A DNA stretch of 64,000 nucleotides from Xanthobacter oligotrophicus (GTDB taxonomy: Bacteria; Pseudomonadota; Alphaproteobacteria; Rhizobiales; Xanthobacteraceae): assembly GCF_008364685.1 (NCBI RefSeq), contig NZ_VTTL01000008.1:124001-188000 (forward strand), written 5' to 3'. The position numbers and the translations under genes were made by a program. The notes under the pieces are model-generated. The model searched no databases, was not told the origin of the DNA, and saw only the letters and a program-made list of their open reading frames with translations. This document shows, one piece after another, positions 19,638 to 27,237 of this stretch (positions are counted from its first letter, which is position 1; each line of letters starts with the position of its first letter).

Positions 19638-21113
19638 ATGAGGATTTTCGGCCCGCTCTGGCGGGGCTCAAAGCGCGTGGTGAAGCTGTTCGCCCTGCTG
19701 GTGGCCGCCGTCGTCCTCACCATCTTCGTGGTGAGGGCCGTGGACAGCCAGCGCGGTCCGCCGCTGGAGCCGTGGCATACCTTCGTGCCGCAGGAACTCA
19801 GCCGCAGCGCGCTGGCGAAGGCCGACCTTGCCCAATACCTTGAGGCAGAGGCCAAGGCGTTCGCCGCCGTGCAAGCCAAGGTGACGCAGAAGCTGCCCCC
19901 CTCCGACCGGGTGCGCTTCAATCGCTATTTTGACGCCAGCCCCATCTATCCCGGCCGCTTCGCCCAGGATTTCAACCGCACCTATGTGCTGGAGCCCAAA
20001 GGCGTGCCGGAAGGGGCGGCGGTGTTCCTGCACGGCCTCACCGATTCGCCCTACAGCCACCGGCACCTGGCCAAGCTCTATGCGGATCACGGCTTCGTCG
20101 CCATCGTGCTGCGCCTGCCGGGCCACGGCACCGTGCCCGGCGCCCTCACGCAGACCGATTACGAGGACTGGATCGCCGCCACGCGCCTCGCCATGCGCGA
20201 GGCCCGCCGCCGCGTGGGACCGGACAAGCCGGTGCATATCGTCGGCTATTCCAATGGCGGGGCGCTGGCGCTCATGCATGCGCTGGATGCGCTGGACGAT
20301 CCGTCACTCGTGGCGCCGTCCCGCATCGTGCTGATGTCGCCCATGGTGGGGGTGACGGAGTTCGCGCGCTTCGCCGGCCTGGCCAGCCTGCCGGCCATCT
20401 TCCCGGCCTTCGCCAAGGCGGCGTGGCTGAGCCTGATCCCCGAGTTCAACCCCTTCAAGTACAATTCATTCCCGGTGCATGCGGCGCGCCAGTCCTTCCT
20501 CCTGACGCAGGCGCTGCAGGAGAACATCACCCGCCATTCGCGCTCCGGGCGGCTTTCGGGCCTCGCGCCGGTGCTCACCTTCCAGTCGGTGCTGGACCAC
20601 ACGGTGAGCACCCGCGCGGTGGTCGATGAACTGCATGCGCGCCTCGACGACAATGGCAGCGAGCTGGTGCTGTTCGACATCAACCGCGGCGGACAGTTCG
20701 AGGAACTGCTGACGGTCAATGCCGGCACGGCCCTTTCCCGCCTGCTGCCGCCGGCGCCGCGCCGGTTCCGCACGGCGGTGATCGCCAACGCCTCCACCAC
20801 CACCGAGGCCATGGAGGTGCGCGAGACCCTCGCCAACGCCACCGAGGAGACGACGCGCCCGCTCTCGGTCACCTATCCGGACGATGTCTATTCCCTGTCC
20901 CACGTGGCGATCCCGTTCCCGCTCTCCGACGGGCTCTACGGGCTGGAGCCGGACCTTTCCGACACCTTCGGCATAAGGCTCGGCGACATTGCCGCGCGGG
21001 GGGAATTCGGATCGCTGGTGGTGGGGGTGGACATGCTGGTGCGCATGTCCTCCAACCCCTTCTTCCCCTATCTCGCCGAACGGGTGGCGGCAGGCCTGCC
21101 CCCCGCCCGTTAA
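19638..21113 (+). CDS. Membrane-anchored or secreted alpha/beta hydrolase
   Basis: A 491-residue protein with one N-terminal hydrophobic helix (about 14-33) and a large extracytoplasmic part. The hydrolase core shows the oxyanion segment VFLHGLTDSPYSH, the LPGHG turn and the nucleophile elbow GYSNGG with Ser205. The C-terminal domain (about 330-490) is unfamiliar and may carry substrate specificity. Monoacylglycerol lipase-like or carboxylesterase activity is possible; the natural substrate cannot be read. It diverges from DUF2948 and converges on the AI-2E family gene. Confidence 0.8.
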   Translation: MRIFGPLWRGSKRVVKLFALLVAAVVLTIFVVRAVDSQRGPPLEPWHTFVPQELSRSALAKADLAQYLEAEAKAFAAVQAKVTQKLPPSDRVRFNRYFDASPIYPGRFAQDFNRTYVLEPKGVPEGAAVFLHGLTDSPYSHRHLAKLYADHGFVAIVLRLPGHGTVPGALTQTDYEDWIAATRLAMREARRRVGPDKPVHIVGYSNGGALALMHALDALDDPSLVAPSRIVLMSPMVGVTEFARFAGLASLPAIFPAFAKAAWLSLIPEFNPFKYNSFPVHAARQSFLLTQALQENITRHSRSGRLSGLAPVLTFQSVLDHTVSTRAVVDELHARLDDNGSELVLFDINRGGQFEELLTVNAGTALSRLLPPAPRRFRTAVIANASTTTEAMEVRETLANATEETTRPLSVTYPDDVYSLSHVAIPFPLSDGLYGLEPDLSDTFGIRLGDIAARGEFGSLVVGVDMLVRMSSNPFFPYLAERVAAGLPPAR

Positions 21114-21188
21114 ATGAGGAAGCCGACGCTCAGGCGCCGCTCGGGGGCTCCTTTGGGGCCTACGCTCAGGCGCCGCGCGGGCTTGGGC

Positions 21189-22205
21189 TCAGATCTGCTC
21201 GGGGACCGTCTGGCCGGAAAGCAGTTCCGCCACGTAGCGGGACGAGGGATGGTGGGCGCAGATGGTGAGGACGGCGATCAGGATCGGCACGCCGATGAAC
21301 GCGCCGGCGATGCCCCACAGAAACGCCCAGAAGAACACCGAGAACAGCACCAGGAACGGCGACACCGCCAGCGCCTTGCCGGCAAGGCGCGGCTCCAGAT
21401 AGGAGCCGGAGAGGAACTGGATCACGTTCAGGCAGGCGAAGACGAACAGCGCCATCTCCCAGGATTCGAACTGGGCGAGGGCGAACAGCGCGGGCAGAAG
21501 CGTCGCCACGAACGGGCCGATGAACGGAATATAGTTCATGGCGAAGGCGATGGCGCCCCAGGCAAGCGCCAGTTCCAGCCCGGCCGTGAGCGTGAACACC
21601 CACACCACCGCCCCGGTGGCGATGCTCATGAGCGTGCGCACCGCCATGTATTTCTGCAGCTTCGCCGCCGTATCCGCGAGGGCCGCCGGCAGGTGCGGCG
21701 CGCGCCCGGTGCGGCCGAGGCGCAGCACCTGGCTCTTGGCCGCATCCACCTCCAGCAAGCCGAGCAACACATAGACGAAGGTGAAGACAAGGAAGCTTGC
21801 CAGCCCCTGCAGGCGGCCGGACAAGTCCTGGAACACCCGCAGCAGCCAGCGCACGTTGAAATGCTCGGCCCACAGGCCCGCCAGCACGAAGCCATGCCCT
21901 TCCAGCCATGCGGCGGCCTGGCCATAGAGCACCTGGAAGCGGGCAGTGTTCTGGAACACCCAGGTTGCCACATGGCTGAAGCCCCACACCACCACGGAGG
22001 ACACGCCGCCCACCACCGCCAGCGTGATGACGAGGGTGGCCAACACCGCCAGCAGCTTCGGCAGGCGTTTCTCCAGCAGGGCCTGGAGCGGGTAGACCAC
22101 GGCGATGACGAATACGGCGAAGGCCACCGGCACGATCAGCGTGTCCGCCACATAGAGGGCGGCAAAGACCAAGATCGCCGCGGCGAGACCGACCGGAAAC
22201 TTCAT
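21189..22205 (-). CDS. AI-2E family transporter (PerM/TqsA-like)
   Basis: A 338-residue inner-membrane protein with seven or eight helices: two at the N-terminus, a hydrophilic middle (about 90-200), then four or more ending with the conserved IPFIGPFVATLLPALFAL, LEPRLAGKALAVSPFLVLFS and GAFIGVPI. The family includes quorum-signal exporters and sodium/proton antiporters, so the substrate is open. ATG 22205 begins MKFPVGLAAAIL. No partner gene is adjacent. Confidence 0.88.
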   Translation of the reverse strand: MKFPVGLAAAILVFAALYVADTLIVPVAFAVFVIAVVYPLQALLEKRLPKLLAVLATLVITLAVVGGVSSVVVWGFSHVATWVFQNTARFQVLYGQAAAWLEGHGFVLAGLWAEHFNVRWLLRVFQDLSGRLQGLASFLVFTFVYVLLGLLEVDAAKSQVLRLGRTGRAPHLPAALADTAAKLQKYMAVRTLMSIATGAVVWVFTLTAGLELALAWGAIAFAMNYIPFIGPFVATLLPALFALAQFESWEMALFVFACLNVIQFLSGSYLEPRLAGKALAVSPFLVLFSVFFWAFLWGIAGAFIGVPILIAVLTICAHHPSSRYVAELLSGQTVPEQI

Positions 22206-22361
22206 GCTGCATCCTTCCCCGAAAGCGGGCCTGCACCGACTACCTCAAGCGCAGCCGGATGGCGAGGGGACGAGGCACGCAACCGGTCATGCCGCAGGGA
22301 TGTACCGATGTATGCAATGCGCTCACAGAATGGCACTTATGCTTAAATATTGAGCCCCATC

Positions 22362-22378
22362 TGCACGAGTCCGGCGCA
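22362..22378. promoter_or_regulatory. Possible NtrC-type enhancer site
   Basis: TGCACGAGTCCGGCGCA approximates the TGCAC-N7-GTGCA pattern of NtrC with one mismatch, about 85 bases before the inferred start of transcription. Supporting but weak. Confidence 0.35.
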
Positions 22379-22430
22379 CGAGGTCGCCAACAGCAACCGG
22401 CAAGGCATTGATTTTGTTAAAACCATCATC

Positions 22431-22446
22431 TGGCACGTCCGTTGCT
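22431..22446 (+). promoter_or_regulatory. Sigma-54 (-24/-12) promoter of the guanidine operon
   Basis: TGGCACGTCCGTTGCT matches the sigma-54 consensus TGGCACG-N4-TTGCW at every fixed position. Transcription would begin near 22457, just before the riboswitch. Nitrogen-limitation control through RpoN/NtrC is the natural reading. Confidence 0.8.
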
Positions 22447-22461
22447 TGATAACAGGACGAG

Positions 22462-22572
22462 TTGGTGGCTAGGGTTCCGGCATCCTGAAGGATGTGCTGG
22501 TCCGAGAGCTGCCACTGCTCCGGGAGACATCCGGGGCGGGTGCACGGCGGGATAAAAGCCCGGGAGACCTCA
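22462..22572 (+). ncRNA. Guanidine-I riboswitch (ykkC RNA, subtype 1)
   Basis: The conserved blocks occur in order: GGCTAGGGTTCCG (22467-22479), CTGGTCCGAGAG (22497-22508), an ACGGCGGGATAAAAGCCCGG block (22544-22563) and GGAGA after it. These are the diagnostic single-stranded and pairing segments of the guanidine-I class. It lies about 70 bases before the first ABC transporter gene. Ligand binding normally stabilises a form that lets the operon be expressed; I cannot draw the expression platform with certainty. Confidence 0.93.
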
Positions 22573-22640
22573 GTGGCCAAGGAATTGGCGGCACTTGGGT
22601 TTCCGCCAGTTCCCAATCGTTCGAAACGAAGGGGAATTAC

Positions 22641-23744
22641 ATGCACACTGCGTTCTCGTTCTCAGCTCAGCGCCTGAAATCCTTCGCCGCCCGCGCCCTC
22701 GGCGCCGCCGCCGTGGTGGGCCTCGCGCTCGCCGCCCAGCCGGCCGCCGCCGCGCCCAAGAAGGAATTCAAGGTCGCCTGGTCCATCTATGTGGGCTGGA
22801 TGCCATGGGGCTACGCCAACGACACCGGCATCGTGAAGAAGTGGGCCGACAAGTACGGTATCAAGATCGAAGTCGTGCAGTTCAACGACTATGTGGAGAG
22901 CATCAACCAGTACACGGCCGGCGCCTTCGACGCCCTCACCGTCACCAACATGGATGCCCTCTCCGTGCCCGCCGCCGGCGGCGTGGACACCACCGCCGTC
23001 ATCGTCGGCGACTTCTCAAACGGCAACGACGCCGTGATCCTGAAGGGCAAGAAGGAGCTTTCGGCCATCAAGGGCCAGAAGGTGAACCTGGTGGAGTTCT
23101 CCGTCTCCCACTATCTGCTCGCCCGCGCCCTTGAAAGCATCAAGCTGAAGGAGCGCGACGTGAAGGTGGTGAACACCTCCGACGCCGACATGGTCGCCGC
23201 CTTCAAGACCAAGGACGTGACCTCCGTCGTCACCTGGAACCCGCTGGTCTCCGAGATCCTCGCCGACAAGAACGCCCACAACGTGTTCGACAGCTCCAAG
23301 ATCCCCGGCGAGATCATGGACCTGATGGTCGCGAATTCCGACACGCTCAAGGACAACCCCGACTTCGGCAGGGCCCTGGCCGGCATCTGGTACGAGACCA
23401 CGGCCCTCTTCACCGCCGACACCGAGGCCGGCAAGGCGGCGCGGGCTGCCATGGGCAAGGCCTCCGGCTCGGACCTCGCCGGCTTCGACAGCCAGCTTGC
23501 CGCCACCAAGCTCTTCGCCAAGGCGTCGGATGCGGTGGAATTCGTGCGCTCCCCCGCCGTGGGCACCACCATGGACCGGGTGCGCTCCTTCCTGTTCGAG
23601 AAGAACCTGCTCGGCTCCAACGCCAAGTCCGCCGACGCGGTGGGCATCGCGCTGGCCGACGGCAAGGTGCTGGGCGACGCCAAAAACGTGAAGTTCCGCT
23701 TCGTCGATACCTGGATGGCGCTCGCCGCCGACGGCAAGCTCTGA
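22641..23744 (+). CDS. ABC transporter substrate-binding protein of the guanidine (urea carboxylase-associated) operon
   Basis: A 367-residue periplasmic protein with a Sec signal peptide ending at AQPAAAA (about residue 38). It belongs to the NMT1/TauA-like fold family annotated as urea carboxylase-associated; WSIYVGWMPWGYANDTGIVKKWADKYG and DALTVTNMDALSVPAAGGVDTT are typical. The riboswitch upstream and the carboxylase downstream suggest that it binds guanidine or a guanidinium compound rather than urea. ATG 22641 follows GAAGGGGAA. A 369-base gap with repeats separates it from the permease gene, so an internal hairpin may lower downstream expression relative to the binding protein. Confidence 0.88.
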   Translation: MHTAFSFSAQRLKSFAARALGAAAVVGLALAAQPAAAAPKKEFKVAWSIYVGWMPWGYANDTGIVKKWADKYGIKIEVVQFNDYVESINQYTAGAFDALTVTNMDALSVPAAGGVDTTAVIVGDFSNGNDAVILKGKKELSAIKGQKVNLVEFSVSHYLLARALESIKLKERDVKVVNTSDADMVAAFKTKDVTSVVTWNPLVSEILADKNAHNVFDSSKIPGEIMDLMVANSDTLKDNPDFGRALAGIWYETTALFTADTEAGKAARAAMGKASGSDLAGFDSQLAATKLFAKASDAVEFVRSPAVGTTMDRVRSFLFEKNLLGSNAKSADAVGIALADGKVLGDAKNVKFRFVDTWMALAADGKL

Positions 23745-23780
23745 GGGCGCCCGCTCGAACCGCCCCCTTCGTGAAACACC

Positions 23781-23950
23781 GTCATCCTCCGGCTTGACCG
23801 GAGGATCCACCGGCCCACGGCGGGAGCGGCTCCGGAACACGGTGCAAGCGGCACGGCGTGGATGCCCGGAACCCGCATGTTTGCGGGTTCCGTTCTCAGA
23901 AGCTGAAGTCGGCAACAGCCAACTTCAGGGACAAGCCCGGGCATGACGAA
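23781..23950. repeat. Dispersed inverted-repeat element R1, copy a (with core)
   Basis: Outer arms around GTCATCCTCCGGCTTGACC and CCCGGGCATGAC enclose a core with two hairpins, AACCCGCATGTTTGCGGGTT and an imperfect GAAGTCGGC/GCCAACTTC stem. The core (23855-23920) is nearly identical to that at 39955-40020 and appears inverted at 37944-38014. Confidence 0.8.
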
Positions 23951-24023
23951 GGAAGGGGCGGCACGCGTCGCTTCCCCCGTTCCAAGGTCATCTATGCAGC
24001 AGCGTTCGCCCTCTGCGCGCATG

Positions 24024-24062
24024 CCCCCTCCCCGGCCCTCCCCCGCAAGCGGGAGAGGGAGC
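24024..24062. repeat. Dispersed pyrimidine/purine hairpin R2, copy a
   Basis: A CCCTCCCCG... / ...CTCCCCCGCAAGCGGGAGAG block, with CTCCCCC-GCAA-GCGGGAG as the hairpin. Close copies lie at 46741-46783 and 55089-55127. Confidence 0.75.
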
Positions 24063-24113
24063 CCCTGCGGTCCAGTTGGACTGCCATCCAACCCAATTTT
24101 CGGAGCAGCGCTG

Positions 24114-24926
24114 ATGCGCCTTGTAAACGTCAGGCCGGATCGGGGAACGGCGCTGTTCCTCGCCATCCTGCCCTTTGCCCTCGTCATCCTCGCCTATGTG
24201 CTCGGCTCGGCCGAGCGCCTGTCCGCGAACCCCGACGACAAGCTGCTGCCGAGCCTCGTGTCGCTAGGCGATGCCATCGTCAAGGTGGCCTTCACCGCGG
24301 ATGCCCGCACCGGCAACTACCTGTTGTGGTCGGACACCCTGGCGAGCCTTGAACGCCTGTTCTCGGCGCTCGCCATCTCCACCGCCATCGCCCTCCTCAT
24401 CGGCGTGCTCGTGGGCATGCTCCCCATCGTGCGCTCCTTCCTCGCGCCGTTCGTGGCCATGGTGTCCATGGTGCCGCCGCTGGCGCTCCTGCCCATCCTG
24501 TTCATCGTGATGGGCCTCGGGGAAGCCTCGAAAATCGCGCTCATCACCATCGGCATCACGCCCTACCTCGTGCGCGACCTCGCCATGCGGGTGGAGGAAC
24601 TGCCCCGCGAGCAGATGATCAAGGCGCAGACGCTCGGCGCCTCCACCTGGCAGATGGCCCTGCGCGTGGTGCTGCCACAGATCCTGCCCCGCCTCATGGA
24701 CGCCCTTCGCCTGTCGCTGGGGCCAGCCTTCCTGTTCCTCATCGCGGCGGAGGCCATCGCCTCGGACAGTGGCCTCGGCTACCGGATCTTCCTGGTGCGG
24801 CGCTATCTCGCCATGGATGTGATCCTGCCTTACGTGGCCTGGATCACCCTCCTCGCCGTGGCCATGGATTTCGCGCTGGTGCGCGCCCGCCGCTTCTTCT
24901 TCCCCTGGTTCGGAGCCGCGAAATGA
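24114..24926 (+). CDS. ABC transporter permease of the guanidine operon
   Basis: A 270-residue inner-membrane protein with about six helices and the EAA-type loop VEELPREQMIKAQTLGAS followed by VLPQILPRLMDALRLSLG, as in SsuC/TauC-like permeases. ATG 24114 follows CGGAGC; the frame is open further upstream, but that part lies in repeat sequence. Its stop overlaps the ATPase start (ATGA), so the two are translationally coupled. It forms the importer with the binding protein upstream and the ATPase downstream. Confidence 0.9.
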   Translation: MRLVNVRPDRGTALFLAILPFALVILAYVLGSAERLSANPDDKLLPSLVSLGDAIVKVAFTADARTGNYLLWSDTLASLERLFSALAISTAIALLIGVLVGMLPIVRSFLAPFVAMVSMVPPLALLPILFIVMGLGEASKIALITIGITPYLVRDLAMRVEELPREQMIKAQTLGASTWQMALRVVLPQILPRLMDALRLSLGPAFLFLIAAEAIASDSGLGYRIFLVRRYLAMDVILPYVAWITLLAVAMDFALVRARRFFFPWFGAAK

Positions 24927-25747
24927 CCGCCATCGCCGTGCGCCACCTCTGGAAGGAATATGGCGACCAGATCGTGCTGGAGGACATCTCCCTCGATTTC
25001 GCACCCCGCTCCTTCATCGCCCTCGTCGGCCCCTCGGGCTGCGGCAAGACCACCTTTTTGCGCATCCTGCTCTCGGAAGAGACCGTGACCCGCGGCGAGG
25101 TGCTGATCGACGGCAAGCCCATCGCCCGCGAGCCGGGAGCGGACCGGGGCGTGGTGTTCCAGCGCTATTCCGTGTTTCCGCACCTCACCGTGCTGGGCAA
25201 CGTGGTGCTCGCTGCCGAGATGGAGGAAGCCCCCTTCATCGGCCGCCTGTTCGGCGCCCGCCGCCGTCAGGTGGAGGAGGAGGCTCGTGCCCTCATCGAG
25301 GAAGTGGGCCTGAAGGGCGCCGAGGACAAATACCCCGCGGCGCTGTCCGGCGGCATGCAGCAGCGCCTGGCGCTGGCGCAGGCCATCATGCGCAAGCCCA
25401 AGATCCTGCTGCTGGACGAGCCGTTCGGCGCGCTCGACCCCGGCATCCGCGCCGACATCCACCAGCTGATGCTGAAGCTGTGGAACAGCTGCGAGATGAC
25501 CGTGGTGATGGTGACCCACGACCTGAAGGAGGCGTTCACCCTCGCCACCCGCATCATCGCCTTCGAGCGCCGCCGCAACCGGCCCGAGGAAAAGGCCCGC
25601 TACGGCGCCACCATCGCCAAGGACATCGAGGTCTGGCCGACCCGCATCGCCGGCAAGACCAGGCAGGTTTCACCCACCCCAGGCCGGGACGACCCGGCCA
25701 TTCCCTCGGGACCCGGCCGGGACGACCCGGCACTTCAGACGGCTTGA
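24923..25747 (+). CDS. ABC transporter ATP-binding protein of the guanidine operon
   Basis: A 274-residue ATPase. Walker A is GPSGCGKTT (36-44), the Q-loop is in VVFQRYSVFP, the signature is LSGGMQQR, Walker B is ILLLDEPFGALD and the switch histidine is in VTHD. Its last about 25 codons contain two near-identical GGCCGGG-ACGA-CCCGGCC hairpins, giving the repeated peptide PGRDDPA. This looks like intrusion of a palindromic repeat into the 3' end of the gene. It begins inside the permease stop codon. Confidence 0.92.
   Translation: MTAIAVRHLWKEYGDQIVLEDISLDFAPRSFIALVGPSGCGKTTFLRILLSEETVTRGEVLIDGKPIAREPGADRGVVFQRYSVFPHLTVLGNVVLAAEMEEAPFIGRLFGARRRQVEEEARALIEEVGLKGAEDKYPAALSGGMQQRLALAQAIMRKPKILLLDEPFGALDPGIRADIHQLMLKLWNSCEMTVVMVTHDLKEAFTLATRIIAFERRRNRPEEKARYGATIAKDIEVWPTRIAGKTRQVSPTPGRDDPAIPSGPGRDDPALQTA
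25682..25732. repeat. Two palindromic repeats inside the 3' end of the ATPase gene
   Basis: GGCCGGGACGACCCGGCC (25682-25699) and a second copy at about 25715-25731. Both are translated as PGRDDPA. Confidence 0.8.
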
Positions 25748-25758
25748 GGAGACACGCC

Positions 25759-26571
25759 ATGACCGTCACCGAGGACACCCGCCTCTTCATCGAAGAGAAC
25801 ACCCGCCGCTATGCAGAGCTGAAGGCCGCCGGCCAGAAGCATGCGCCCAAGGCCCTGCCCGGCCCGACGCCGCGCGATGGCGCGCCCATCTCCGAAGGCG
25901 CCGTGATCCACGCCGAGACCCTTCCCGGCGGCTGGTACTGGTCGACGCCGCTGAAAGCCGGCGAGGCCCTGCGCATCCGCCTGCCCGATGGTCCGGCGGC
26001 GGTCTCCATGATCGCCTGGGCGGCGGGCGACAAGACCGAGCGGCTGAACTATGCCGACACGGTGAAGGTCCAGTGGACCTCGGCCCTCGGCAAGGGCCGC
26101 GTGCTGTTCTCCGACATGGGCCGGGTGATGTTCTCCCTGATCGAGGACACGACCGGCTTCCACGACGCTTTGGTGGGCGGCTCCACGGCCGCCTCCAACC
26201 GCGCCCACTATGGCGACAAAGTGCTGCGCAACACCCGCGACAACTTCATCCTCGCCGCCGGCAAGCTCGGCTACGACAAGCGCGACATCCCCCCGGCCCT
26301 GACCTTCTTCGCGCCCGTGCGCACCGATGCAGAAGGCCGCTTCCACTGGTTGGACGGCAAGCGGCAGACGGGCGATTTCGTGGACCTGCGCGCCGAGATG
26401 GACCTTATCGTCGCCCTGTCCAACTGCCCCCACCCCCTCGACCCGGCGCCCGATTACGCGCCGCCCGCCGTGGAGGCCATCCGCTTCCGCGCGCCCGCGC
26501 CGGCCGCGGACGACCTGTGCCGCACCGCCACCATCGAGGCCGTCCGCGGCTTCGAGAACAACGCACGCTGA
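25759..26571 (+). CDS. Carboxyguanidine deiminase-type subunit (urea carboxylase-associated protein 2, DUF1989)
   Basis: A 270-residue cytoplasmic protein of the urea carboxylase-associated family 2. Landmarks are ETLPGGWYWSTPLKAGEALRI, RVMFSLIEDTTGFHDALVGG and NFILAAGKLGYDKRDIPP. Recent work on this family assigns the paired proteins CgdA and CgdB as a heteromeric enzyme that hydrolyses carboxyguanidine to allophanate and ammonia. I do not decide here which of the two names this one takes. ATG 25759 follows TTGAGGAGA, 11 bases after the ATPase. It lies 12 bases before its partner gene. Confidence 0.88.
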   Translation: MTVTEDTRLFIEENTRRYAELKAAGQKHAPKALPGPTPRDGAPISEGAVIHAETLPGGWYWSTPLKAGEALRIRLPDGPAAVSMIAWAAGDKTERLNYADTVKVQWTSALGKGRVLFSDMGRVMFSLIEDTTGFHDALVGGSTAASNRAHYGDKVLRNTRDNFILAAGKLGYDKRDIPPALTFFAPVRTDAEGRFHWLDGKRQTGDFVDLRAEMDLIVALSNCPHPLDPAPDYAPPAVEAIRFRAPAPAADDLCRTATIEAVRGFENNAR

Positions 26572-26583
26572 GGGGAGGCTGAC

Positions 26584-27234
26584 ATGAGCAAGTTCTTCGC
26601 GACCCCCGTGCGGGATGCTTCCACCGCCATTGCCGATTACTTCGTGCCGGCCAACGCCCCCTTCTCCTGCGTGGTGAAGAAGGGCGAGAGCGTGCGCATC
26701 GTGGATCTGGAAGGCCAGCAGGCGGTGGACACCCTGTTCTACCGCGCCGACGACTTCTCCGAGCGCTATTCCTCGCAGGATACGCTGCGGGTGCAGGGCT
26801 CGGCCTATGTGTCCACGGGCACCAAGCTGATCTCCTCCGAGGGCAACCTCATGCTCACCGTGACCGCCGACACCTGCGGGCGGCACGACACCTCGGCGGG
26901 CGCCTGCTCGTGCGAGGCCAATACGGTGCGCTTCGGCCACCAGGTGAAGTATCTGCACGCCTGCCGCGAGAATTTCGTCATCGAGGTGATGAAGCACGGC
27001 ATGTCGAAGCGCGACGTGGTGCCCAACATCAACTTCTTCATGAACGTGCCGGTGGAGCCCTCGGGCGAATTGGCCATCGTGGACGGCATCTCTGGCCCCG
27101 GTGACTATGTGGAGCTGAAGGCAGAGATGGATGTGCTCGTCGTCATCTCCAACTGCCCGCAGATCAACAATCCCTGCAACGGCTTCAACCCGACGCCGAT
27201 CCAGGTCCTCGTCTTCGCCGGCGAGGAGGGCTGA
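26584..27234 (+). CDS. Carboxyguanidine deiminase-type subunit (urea carboxylase-associated protein 1, DUF1989)
   Basis: A 216-residue protein, paralogous to the preceding one and its presumed partner. It has GESVRIVDLEGQQAVDTLFY, the Cys/His-rich TCGRHDTSAGACSCEANT (possible metal site), YLHACRENF, and SNCPQINNPCNGFNPTPI near the end. It is expected to act between the carboxylase and allophanate cleavage. ATG 26584 has GGGGAGG nearby. The carboxylase gene follows after 3 bases. Confidence 0.9.
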   Translation: MSKFFATPVRDASTAIADYFVPANAPFSCVVKKGESVRIVDLEGQQAVDTLFYRADDFSERYSSQDTLRVQGSAYVSTGTKLISSEGNLMLTVTADTCGRHDTSAGACSCEANTVRFGHQVKYLHACRENFVIEVMKHGMSKRDVVPNINFFMNVPVEPSGELAIVDGISGPGDYVELKAEMDVLVVISNCPQINNPCNGFNPTPIQVLVFAGEEG

Positions 27235-27237
27235 TCC

